Below, piece by piece: positions 5,370-12,309 of a DNA stretch of 12,914 nt. Source of the stretch: Verrucomicrobiota bacterium (GTDB taxonomy: Bacteria; Verrucomicrobiota; Verrucomicrobiae; Limisphaerales; UBA11358); NCBI GenBank assembly GCA_014860005.1, contig JACZKP010000198.1, forward strand, positions 1-12,914, written 5' to 3'. Under the pieces are notes generated by a model. That model was not told the DNA's origin, ran no database searches, and was given only the letters and a program-made list of their open reading frames with translations. A program made the position numbers and the translations under genes. The stretch's first letter is position 1; every line of letters starts with the position of its first letter.

Positions 5370-6308
5370 ATGCCATTTGACCGCGCCACCACCCAGAGCG
5401 CCGCTGCCCGGCTCGCGCAGCAGGGTGTGTATATCGGCTCGTCGAGTTGGAAATACGAAGGGTGGTTCGATCAACTCTACACCCCTGCGCGGTACGAGTA
5501 TCGCGGCAAGGTGGCCAAGACCCGGTTCGAGCGTGAGTGTCTGAGCGAATATGCGGAGGTCTTCAAAACCGTCTGCGTGGACGCCGCCTACTACAGCTTT
5601 CCCACCCGGAAATATCTGGAAGGCATGGCCGCGCAGGTGCCCGATGATTTCCGGTTCGCCTTCAAGGTGACGGATGCGATCACCGTTAAGAAGTTTCCCA
5701 AGCTGGACCGCTTTGGGGAGCGGGCGGGCAAGCCCAACGAGAACTTCCTCAACGCCGATCTTTTCGCGGCGGCCTTCCTGACCTCCTGCGAGCACATCCG
5801 GCCCCATGTCGGCCTGCTGATGTTCGAGTTCTCCCGATTCTGGCCCAGCGACTACGAGCATGGCCGCGATTTTGTCGCGGACCTCGACCGGTTTCTTGGC
5901 AGGTTGCCCAAAGGCTGGCCGTACGGCATCGAGATGCGTAATGCCCACTGGCTGCGGGAGGAATACTTCAGTTGTCTGGCCCGGCATGGAGTCACGCACG
6001 TCTTCAACTCGTGGGATGCGATGGCGCCGGTGGGCGAACAGATGGCCTTGCCGGGCAGCCGGACGAACCCGGCTCTGGTGGCCGCCCGCTTCCTGCTCAA
6101 GCCGGGCCGCAAGTACGAGGAAGCGGTGAAAGCGTTCCAGCCATACGACAAGACTCAGGAAGTCTACCCGGAAGCCCGGAAGGCCGGGGCGGCACTGATT
6201 CAGGAGGGCATTAAGACTCCCGACCGAAAGACGTTCATCTATGTCAACAACCGGCTCGAAGGAAATTCCTTGGCAACAATTGAGGCGATGGTGTCTGATG
6301 ACGGCTGA
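5370..6308 (+). CDS. DUF72 domain protein (YecE-like)
   Basis: An intact 312-residue member of the DUF72/YecE family, a TIM-barrel-like cytosolic protein of unknown reaction. Conserved signatures visible in order are YIGSSSWKYEGW near residues 21-32, the CVDAAYYSFPT strand near 70, FRFAFKVTDAITVKKFP near 92-108, LLMFEFSRFWP near 149-160, YGIEMRNAHWL near 185-195, and the C-terminal TFIYVNNRLEGNSL. The ATG at 5370 is the natural start, about 20 residues before the first barrel strand; the ribosome site is weak. It is transcribed divergently from the small membrane protein operon. This appears to be one of the few undamaged genes here. Confidence 0.9.
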   Translation: MPFDRATTQSAAARLAQQGVYIGSSSWKYEGWFDQLYTPARYEYRGKVAKTRFERECLSEYAEVFKTVCVDAAYYSFPTRKYLEGMAAQVPDDFRFAFKVTDAITVKKFPKLDRFGERAGKPNENFLNADLFAAAFLTSCEHIRPHVGLLMFEFSRFWPSDYEHGRDFVADLDRFLGRLPKGWPYGIEMRNAHWLREEYFSCLARHGVTHVFNSWDAMAPVGEQMALPGSRTNPALVAARFLLKPGRKYEEAVKAFQPYDKTQEVYPEARKAGAALIQEGIKTPDRKTFIYVNNRLEGNSLATIEAMVSDDG

Positions 6309-6410
6309 TGACCGCCCCGGCAGGGATTGATCGACATGAGCCGAAGTTCACAGTTTTTCGACGGGCGGGTTGGGCGAACCTTCAACCTGCTGGGCAGATC
6401 ATCCTCGGTT

Positions 6411-6887
6411 ATGCCCAAGCCCATGCTGAAGATCGGACTGCGAATTCTCGCTCTGAGCCTTGTCGCTCTGTTGGCGTGGGTCATATTGCTGCCGCGTCAT
6501 GGACGCCCCGATCTTTCAATCAAGCTGCTCGGCTACACGAACGACCTTTCTGGAGCGCGGCTGGCAATGATGTCCGTCACCAATCTGAGCGCCTTTACGA
6601 TCTTGGTTTACCTGCCCACCATCCAAATACTGGCACCGACAGAACCGAGCGGCTTCACCAACTATTTTCAAGGTAACACGAATCTGTGGCGGCAGTTTCA
6701 TGCGGAGCTTGGCAGCGGCAGGTCTGGGAATTTTACAGTTCCAGCGCCCGCAATTCATGCCCCGTGGCGGCTTTCATTTTACGTCTATACTGATCTGGGA
6801 ACGGCTCAGATTCTCAAACGCTTGCTGCGCGGTCGTCGTGACATGCCTTTCGAGATGGCAGGGGATTGGATCGACAATGAGAAATGA
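6411..6887 (+). CDS. Membrane-anchored hypothetical protein
   Basis: A single hydrophobic segment at about residues 9-28 (GLRILALSLVALLAWVILLP) anchors the N-terminus, with a soluble domain after it that is probably outside the cytoplasm. The domain has a beta-rich look: LLGYTNDLSGARLAMMSVTN (residues 39-58), then FTNYFQGNTNLWRQFHAEL, and WRLSFYVYTDLG near 119-130. I recall similar proteins with a YTND...VTN core as common in Verrucomicrobiota, with no known function. The frame is open from 6327, but the residues before 6411 are not membrane-like and look non-coding. ATG 6411 or 6423 is preferred because it puts two to four residues before a short basic stretch and the helix. Confidence 0.7.
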   Translation: MPKPMLKIGLRILALSLVALLAWVILLPRHGRPDLSIKLLGYTNDLSGARLAMMSVTNLSAFTILVYLPTIQILAPTEPSGFTNYFQGNTNLWRQFHAELGSGRSGNFTVPAPAIHAPWRLSFYVYTDLGTAQILKRLLRGRRDMPFEMAGDWIDNEK

Positions 6888-6929
6888 ATCTGACAACCAG
6901 CCGCCGCGCTCGCGCACGAAGCCAGACTG

Positions 6930-7418
6930 TTGCGCCGCCTGAAGCCCAAGTTCAACCGCGCTGGCGTCTGGCCCGGCAAGGCACAGTTCCTGACATGGCG
7001 GCTGGTGGATCAGGCCGTGAAGTTCTCCGTGCATGAAGTGCCTCCCTTCGGCTGGGACCGGTTCGGTTCACTCGGCAGCTATGCGCCGCGCCTGCATGGA
7101 TCACTGGTGCGATTGCTGTGGCTCGCGTTGAATCCCAAAGCCGGGTTTAGTAGGTTACCGCACGGCTGGGCGCAAAACCGGTTTGCATTGCCGGTGACGA
7201 TTGGCTGCGACGTGCGCGAAGGGGAATTCCGGCTGGCGTTGGAAAATCTTTTCTGGGGTCGCCTCGAAGAATTCTCCGCTTGGCTGCGGACCTCCATCGA
7301 GGCCGACTTGCCGACATTTGAACGAGCAGCACTGCTGGCAGACTTGGAAGAGGTTGAAACGTTCGCCGCCCGTGATCGGGCGGGCAAGACCAGAGGCAAC
7401 CAGATTGTACTGTTGTAA
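6930..7418 (+). pseudogene. C-terminal fragment of a GIY-YIG nuclease family protein
   Basis: The frame is open from 6894 to TAA 7416-7418. Its first residues (AALAHEARLLRRLKPKFNRA) match the end of a GIY-YIG endonuclease domain, where E-A-x-L-I/L-x-x-L-x-P-x-x-N closes the catalytic fold. The GIY-YIG motif strands and catalytic Arg/Tyr are absent upstream, where the preceding membrane gene ends at 6887 and stops close the frame. The remaining 160 or so residues (WPGKAQFLTWRL, LHGSLVRLLWLAL, EEFSAWL) form the family-specific C-terminal extension. The gene has therefore lost its 5' part. A TTG at 6930 could start translation, but the product would not be a nuclease. Confidence 0.6.
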
Positions 7419-7538
7419 CGGTGACGCGTGGCCATTGCCGAGCCGACTCGGAAGTCGGTTCGCATCGCGTGGTCATGTAGTTGTTTTGCATTATTGAAAC
7501 CTGTACTTATCGCAATCGAATTGGAGCATAATCGTTTT

Positions 7539-8972
7539 ATGGAGAAATCGTCGGTGACAAAGCGGAGTAAATTCTGGACGCATCCTTCGGTGATGGCTTT
7601 GGCTAAGGAGGGCGATCCGATTGAGCGAATCAGTGCTCTAGCTTCGTCCGTTGCTCTCGATGCAATGCAGGCCGGTTGGTCTGGCCCACCGTTCGACCCT
7701 TTCAAGCTGGCTGAGCACTTAAAGGTCGGGGTGGTGCCCCGTGAAGACATCTCGGAAGCACGAGTGGTCCAGAAGACGGATGGGGCGTTCCAAATCGAAT
7801 TCAACCCGAACCGTCCAAGAGGTCGCGTGCGTTATTCAATCGCACACGACTTGGCACACACACTATTTGAGGACTGCGGGGAAGTTGTGCGCTACCGCCT
7901 CCAACGCCAAGAGCAGAAGTCAGATGATTGGCAATTGGAGATGCTTTGCAACATCGCGGCGGCGGAATTTCTGATGCCGGTGGGAAGTTTTCCTGACCTG
8001 AAGGCTCAAGCAACGGACATTGACCACGTTCTCAAATTGAGGGCAGCTTACGATGTTTCGACTGAGGCGCTATTGTTGCGCGTCGTGCGGTTGACCGAGC
8101 AACCATGCGCGATGTTTGCGGCTTCACGAAATGAAAAAGGGGAATTAGCCTCGCGACACCAGATCAATTACACCGTGTTTTCACGAGCCTGGCCGGGTCG
8201 GGTTGCATCGGGGACGCTGTTACCAAAAGCCACAATGGTTGGAGATTGCACCGCGATAGGATATACAGCAAAGGGAGACGAGAACTGGGAGTCTCTGGGA
8301 AAAGTCCATGTTGAATGCGTAGGCATACCGCCTTACCCGTCAAGGAGTTACCCACGCATTATCGGCATCGTGTCTCCTTTGGACGGGCGGCAACGAGCGG
8401 CTCCAAAGTTAAATGTACTCAAAGGCGACGCGACCGAACCCAGAGGCGATGGCAAGCGTATTATCGCCCATGCTGCCGGTGCCGTATTTTCTGGTGACGC
8501 TGACGGTGCCGGCGGAGTTGCGCGAGCCGATCCGCGCGGCACGCAAGGAATGGTATGGGGCGTTGCTCAAGGAAGGGGCGGGCGCATTGCAAGACCTGGC
8601 GGCGCAGCCCAAACATCTGGGCGCGGAACTGGGCCTCACCGCGATGCTCCAGACCTGGACGCGGGATTTGCGGTATCATCCGCACGTGCATCTGTTGGTG
8701 CCCGGCGGCGGGCTGACGGCCGATGGCTTGCGGTGGGTGCGCGTCAAGGACGCGGCGTTCTTTCTGCCGCAGGTGAAGCTGGCGGCGCGGTTCAAAGGGC
8801 GGCTCAAGGAATGGCTGAAGGACCAACACCCGGAGTTGTTCGCGCGCGTGCCGCCGCAAGTGTGGTGGGTGAAGTGGGTGGCGGACATCCAGCCGGTGGG
8901 TTCCGGGGAAGCGGCACTGAAGTATCTGGCCAATTATCTGTGCCGGCCGCCACTGCACGAAAGCCAGCTTGA
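7539..8972 (+). CDS. ImmA/IrrE-type peptidase fused to start of a macro domain, truncated by IS91 sequence
   Basis: From ATG 7539 (GGAG about 12 nt upstream), residues 1-311 are genuine. The peptidase motif lies at 99-110 (YSIAHDLAHTLF) with H103 and H107, followed by E134 in LEMLCNIAAAEFLMP. This is the ImmA/IrrE (DUF955) layout of metal ligands. Residue 104 is Asp where the HEXXH motif normally has the catalytic Glu. After a linking domain (VHVECVGIPPYP near 257-267), a macro-domain start is seen at 290-311 (KLNVLKGDATEPRGDGKRIIAH). At codon 311 (8469-8471) homology stops, and the next bases belong to an IS91 transposase in another frame, so residues 312-478 are a random out-of-frame tail. 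Relatives would be peptidase-macro (ADP-ribose-binding) fusions, probably stress or phage-response proteins. This copy is likely inactive. Confidence 0.75.
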   Translation: MEKSSVTKRSKFWTHPSVMALAKEGDPIERISALASSVALDAMQAGWSGPPFDPFKLAEHLKVGVVPREDISEARVVQKTDGAFQIEFNPNRPRGRVRYSIAHDLAHTLFEDCGEVVRYRLQRQEQKSDDWQLEMLCNIAAAEFLMPVGSFPDLKAQATDIDHVLKLRAAYDVSTEALLLRVVRLTEQPCAMFAASRNEKGELASRHQINYTVFSRAWPGRVASGTLLPKATMVGDCTAIGYTAKGDENWESLGKVHVECVGIPPYPSRSYPRIIGIVSPLDGRQRAAPKLNVLKGDATEPRGDGKRIIAHAAGAVFSGDADGAGGVARADPRGTQGMVWGVAQGRGGRIARPGGAAQTSGRGTGPHRDAPDLDAGFAVSSARASVGARRRADGRWLAVGARQGRGVLSAAGEAGGAVQRAAQGMAEGPTPGVVRARAAASVVGEVGGGHPAGGFRGSGTEVSGQLSVPAATARKPA

Positions 8973-9279
8973 AACCTGGGACGCTGCGACGGTGACGTTC
9001 CGTTACCGGGCGAACGGCGGCGCCGTGAAACGTTGCACCGTGAACGGGCAGGAGTTCGTGCGGCGCGTGTTGCAACATGTGTTGCCCAAGGGTTTTCAAC
9101 GTGTGCGCCACTACGGGTGGCTGGGCGCGGCGGCGCACACGAAGCGGGCACGCATCGGCGCGTTGCTGGACTGGCGGGCGCCGGCACTCGCGCCGCCCGC
9201 GCCGTTGCCCCCGCCGCAGTGTCCGGGCTGCGGGCAGGTGATGGTGTGGATCGGTTCCGTGGCGCGCAAACCGCCGTGA
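8470..9279 (+). pseudogene. IS91-family HUH (Y2) transposase, N-terminus missing
   Basis: The frame gives 269 residues starting at MLPVPYFLVTLTVPAELRE, which is the point in IS91 transposases just after the N-terminal Cys-rich zinc finger. The catalytic core is present: the HUH site H70-PHV-H74 in YHPHVHLLVPGGGL, and the two-tyrosine motif Y152-LAN-Y156. The C-terminal PQCPGCGQVMVW is also present. IS91 enzymes nick single strands and move by rolling-circle replication. Full proteins are near 400 residues, so about a third is lost. The upstream junction with the macro domain falls in a shared CATG (8469-8472). The region is notably GC-rich compared with the peptidase gene before it. Confidence 0.85.
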
Positions 9280-9724
9280 ACGGGAGTTGCAGGTTGCAGG
9301 TTGCAGGTTGAGAGAGGACGGGTGCCCGGCGCGAGTGGTGCGGGCACGCGCACCGGTGGGGTGCGGGCGCACCGGGTGAAAGCGGGTTTCCGCCGCGCGG
9401 CGGCGGGCGTGATGGGGGTCGCGGCGCACGCGCGGAATGTCGGCGGGGAGTGAAAAGTCCGGCGGCGGGGTCTGCCGGGCGAGGATGCCGCGCGTTGCGG
9501 TCTCAGAAAGCGGCAGCGGGGCGCAAAAGCAAAAGGCAAGGAGACCGACGGCGGGACAACGGCTTGGAAAAACTCGCCGGGCGGGTTCAACCACGGATGG
9601 AAAGGATGTTCGGCGCGATCACACCCTCACCGCAAGCGACGCTTCCTGCGCGCCTCAATCCTTTCCAATCCTTTGGCGATTTTGCAGCACTTTTCTTAAT
9701 TGACGGTTAATTGACTGGAAGCCT
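9280..9724. other. GC-rich, repeat-rich intergenic region; possible IS91 right end
   Basis: No gene is supportable. Visible structures are three tandem GTTGCAG units plus a partial (9286-9311), the inverted pair GTGCCCG/CGGGCAC (9322-9328, 9341-9347), GCGCACCGG repeated at 19-nt spacing (9348-9356, 9367-9375), and a perfect 14-bp palindrome CCGCCGCGCGGCGG (9390-9403). Such hairpins are expected near IS91-type ends, but the exact end is not identifiable. Frames here are Arg/Gly/Pro-rich products of high GC. Confidence 0.5.
9286..9311. repeat. Heptamer tandem repeat (GTTGCAG)n
   Basis: Three exact copies of GTTGCAG at 9286, 9293 and 9300 are followed by GTTGA, starting a few bases after the transposase stop. 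Short heptamer arrays of this kind are, from memory, frequent in intergenic DNA of some Verrucomicrobiota. Confidence 0.85.
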
Positions 9725-10015
9725 ATGGCCCGCGAATCCGCCTACGAACTGACCGACGCCGAGAAGCGCGACCTCATCAAGCTCATCAACGACGGCAAGC
9801 CGCTGCCGGAGAAATACCGATTCATCCTGTTCGAGGACAAACGAGAGGTCGAACTCGTCTGGAACGGCAAAACCCGCGAAGTCGCCACCGCCATTCTTCC
9901 GTTTCAAACCCTGGAACACATTGACGAGCCGCGGAAGGAAAAGCACGAGGACGAGGAACTGAATTTCGACGTTCGCGGACGCCAGCTCAAAGGCTGGACC
10001 AACAAACTCATCTAG
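9725..10015 (+). pseudogene. Type III Mod-like DNA methyltransferase, N-terminal piece (ends at premature TAG)
   Basis: This 96-residue frame begins at ATG 9725, with GGAAG at a short 3-nt spacing. It runs MARESAYELTDAEKRDLIKL to GWTNKLI, then meets TAG at 10013-10015. The same frame continues past the TAG without a break in homology (NKLI-[stop]-GDNKLILSSL, where the family has a Tyr). The TAG is thus most simply a TAT/TAC to TAG nonsense mutation. The piece is the N-terminal lead of a type III restriction-modification methyltransferase and has no catalytic motif of its own. Confidence 0.75.
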
Positions 10016-11129
10016 GGCGACAACAAGCTCATTCTCTCTTCGCTGAAAGCCGGCGCGCTCCGCCGCCAGATCGAGAACGCGGGTGGACTAAAGCTCATCT
10101 ACATTGACCCGCCGTTTGACGTGGGCGCGGACTTCAGCATGGACATCGAGATTGGCGGCGAGACCTTTCACAAAGAGCCGAACCTCCTCGAACAAATTGC
10201 CTACCGCGACACCTGGGGGCGCGGCGCGGATTCCTTCATCGCCATGATTTACGAACGCCTCATCCTCATGCGCGATTTGATGCACAGCGACGGCAGCATC
10301 TATGTGCATTGCGATCCGAGGGTGAACGGCTTCATCCGTCTGGCGATGAATGAAATCTTCGGCACTGAACTTTTTCGGAATGAAATCGTGTGGCAAAGAA
10401 CATCAAGTCGAAAAGGAGTGAACCAACTTGGCCGAGTTCACGACCTAATCTATTTCTACTCGAAAGGGAGCAGCCTCGTCTGGAATCCACCAGCCGTTGA
10501 GCAAACTGAAGAAACAGCGCGTGGCCACGATTTCCTGACGGACGAAGATGGAACGCTCAATCGTTTGTCCGACCTCACGGGGGCTGGCCCAGGACCAGCG
10601 AGAGTATTCAAAGGCAAAAGCATTGAGCCGCCGCCCGGACGCCATTGGGGTTACGACCAAGCGGGCATTGATGATTTGATGGCGCGCGGGCGAATCGCTT
10701 TCACGAGAACCGGAACACCGCGACTCAAGACGCCGCTGAACGAACTCAAGGGCGTAGCCGTTCACGATGTTTGGACTGATGTTTCAGTGCTGAACTCGGC
10801 AGCCGAGGAGCGCGTTGATTATCCCACGCAAAAACCCGAAGTGTTGTTGGAGCGAATCGTCAAAGCCAGCAGCAACGAAGGCGATTTGGTGGCGGACTTT
10901 TTCTGCGGCAGTGGCACGACCGCCGCGGTGGCCGAAAGGCTCGGTCGTAAATGGATCGCCACCGACCTCGGCAAATTCGGTATCCACACCACGCGCAAGC
11001 GGCTCATCCAGGTGCAGCGCGAGTTGAAGTCAGCGGGCAAGACATTCCGCGCGTTTGAAGTGTTGAACCTTGGCCGTTACGAACGTCAGGCGTATCTCCA
11101 CGTCGGCACGCGACTCACCCAAAAGGAAG
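10016..11129 (+). pseudogene. Type III Mod-like DNA methyltransferase, catalytic middle piece
   Basis: This continues the frame of 9725 after the TAG. It carries the methyltransferase core in beta-class order: catalytic motif DPPF (residues 128-131 counted from 9725, LIYIDPPFDVG) comes first, and the S-adenosylmethionine site DFFCGSGTT (391-399) comes later, after YPTQKPE (366-372). This order and the DPPF form fit N6-adenine methyltransferases of type III systems, which modify one strand of an asymmetric site. The region between, including target recognition (about 220-360), is complete. Homology in this frame ends around 11120 (THVGTRL-TQKE region), where the protein continues one frame over. 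A GTG at 10121 is the first internal start but falls inside the catalytic loop, so functional restart is unlikely. Confidence 0.8.
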
Positions 11130-12035
11130 GAGCAGGCACTGGCCAGAAAAGAGCAGGAATTCCGCGATTTGATCCTCAAGGCTTATCGCGCCGAACCATT
11201 GCCTGCTGCGGGATTTTTCCACGGCAAAACCGGCGGGCGATTGGTCGTCGTTGGCCCGATCAATCTGCCGGTTGGCCGATTGTTCATCGAGGAAGTCACC
11301 ACGGAATGTCGCAAGCGCGGAGCGACGCGCGTGGACGTGCTGGCGTTCGAGTTTGAGATGGGCCTTTTCCCCGCCGTGCTGGACGAGGCGAAGCAAAAGG
11401 GCATTGACCTCGCGCCCAAATACATTCCGCCGGAGGTCTTCGACAAACGCGCCGTTGAGAAAGGCCAGGTGCAGTTCTTCGACATCAGTTTCATCGAGGT
11501 GACTCCGCGTTTTGACAAAAAGAACCCGTTGAGCCTGAGCGTGGAGCTGACGGATTTTTCCGTCCATTACACGCAGGGACACATTGAAGAACTCATCAAG
11601 GAATTGAAGGAGGGCAAGAGCCTTGTCGCCTGCGAAAAGGGCCGTCTCGTGAAATACGCGAAGGACAAGAACGGCGCTGTCGGCAAGCCCGACGTGCTCA
11701 CGAAGCAATGGACGGACTGGGTGGATTATTGGGCGGTGGATTTCGATTACGAGAGCCGCAAGGAAATCATCAAGGTGGCGAAGAACCTCGGCGTGGAAGG
11801 CGCATTGCCCGGGACGGCGGACGCGGGCGAACTCCTGGATTTCGAGGAACGTTGGACCGGCGCATACATTTTCGAGAACGAATGGCAAAGCTTCCGCACG
11901 CGCCAGGATCGCGACCTCGAATTAAAAAGCGCCAGCCACACCTACAAAGTAGCCGGGCGCTACACCGTCGCCGTGAAGGTGATAGACATTTTCGGCAACG
12001 ACACAATGACGCTCATGCCGGTGACGGTGGGGTAG
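11070..12035 (+). pseudogene. Type III Mod-like DNA methyltransferase, C-terminal piece after frameshift
   Basis: Homology resumes in this frame from about 11125 (KEQALARKEQEFRDLILKAY) and continues through FFHGKTGGRLVVVGPINLPV, VDVLAFEFEMGLFP and FDKRAVEKGQVQFFDISFIE to the TAG stop at 12033-12035. It is the C-terminal domain of the same Mod-like protein. The first 18 or so codons from 11070 are out-of-frame shadow. The shift equals one extra base (or two lost) in the purine tract AAAAGGAAGGAG (11119-11130); dropping one A gives QKEEQALARKEQ. The restored gene would span 9725-12035, about 770 codons. No restriction (Res) gene follows, so this is an orphan remnant. Confidence 0.75.
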
Positions 12036-12070
12036 GGTGAATTCATTTGGGCATAGGATTCTACAAGGAG

Positions 12071-12118
12071 CCTTAGCCGGTGGCCGGCACGCTGCGCAGG
12101 CTCGGCCACCGTCCAAGG
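12071..12118. repeat. Imperfect hairpin downstream of the methyltransferase gene
   Basis: CGGTGGCCG (12078-12086) and CGGCCACCG (12103-12111) are perfect complements. Pairing extends outward (CCTT with AAGG) to 16-nt arms with two mismatches. It lies 36 nt past the stop at 12035 and could end transcription or protect the message, but no T tract follows. Confidence 0.55.
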
Positions 12119-12146
12119 TATCCTGTTCACGCCACAGTTGCTGTAG

Positions 12147-12271
12147 AAGCGACGCCTCGTCGCTTGGCGGGGTGGCGATGCCGTCGCCGGACTTCTGGAG
12201 ACAAACTGTTTGGTGGCTCAGGCGTCTGCGACGGGGGCGTCGCATTCACCCTGCGGCGACGCGGCGTCGCC
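12147..12271. repeat. Cluster of GCGACG-type palindromes
   Basis: Four small hairpins share the same motif: AAGCGACG-CCT-CGTCGCTT (12147-12165), GGCGA-TGCCG-TCGCC (12174-12188), TGCGAC-GGGGGC-GTCGCA (12227-12244, loop approximate) and GGCGACG-CGG-CGTCGCC (12255-12271). This is a REP-like intergenic repeat cluster. Similar text is, from memory, common between genes in Verrucomicrobiota. Confidence 0.65.
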
Positions 12272-12280
12272 ACTACTATG

Positions 12281-12309
12281 TTGACAATAAAGTAACGTTA
12301 CGATATATC
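12281..12309 (+). promoter_or_regulatory. Candidate sigma-70-type promoter with central palindrome
   Basis: TTGACA (12281-12286) matches the -35 consensus exactly. After a 17-nt spacer comes TATATC (12304-12309), four of six matches to -10. The spacer holds the perfect 10-bp palindrome GTAACGTTAC (12292-12301), a possible operator. A start about 7 nt beyond would fall 3 nt before the transposase ATG at 12319, implying a near-leaderless message. Confidence 0.4.

Noticed and set aside
8461..9594. Minus-strand frame of 377 codons opposite the IS91 transposase
   Set aside because: It is Arg/His/Pro-rich, caused by high GC, and includes the translated heptamer repeat. The plus strand has HUH and YxxxY motifs.
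9437..9710. Plus-strand frames in the GC-rich intergenic region
   Set aside because: They are low-complexity Gly/Arg/Ala translations without domain features.
2238..10015. Two in-frame TAG codons (2238-2240 and 10013-10015) as a sign of amber recoding
   Set aside because: The expected residues differ (Glu/Gln-like versus Tyr), and TAG also serves as the true terminal stop at 4179-4181 and 12033-12035. A reassigned codon would not behave so. Independent nonsense mutations are simpler.
11115..11888. Minus-strand frame of 257 codons opposite the methyltransferase C-terminus
   Set aside because: It is an antisense frame kept open by codon bias, and the plus strand matches the Mod family.
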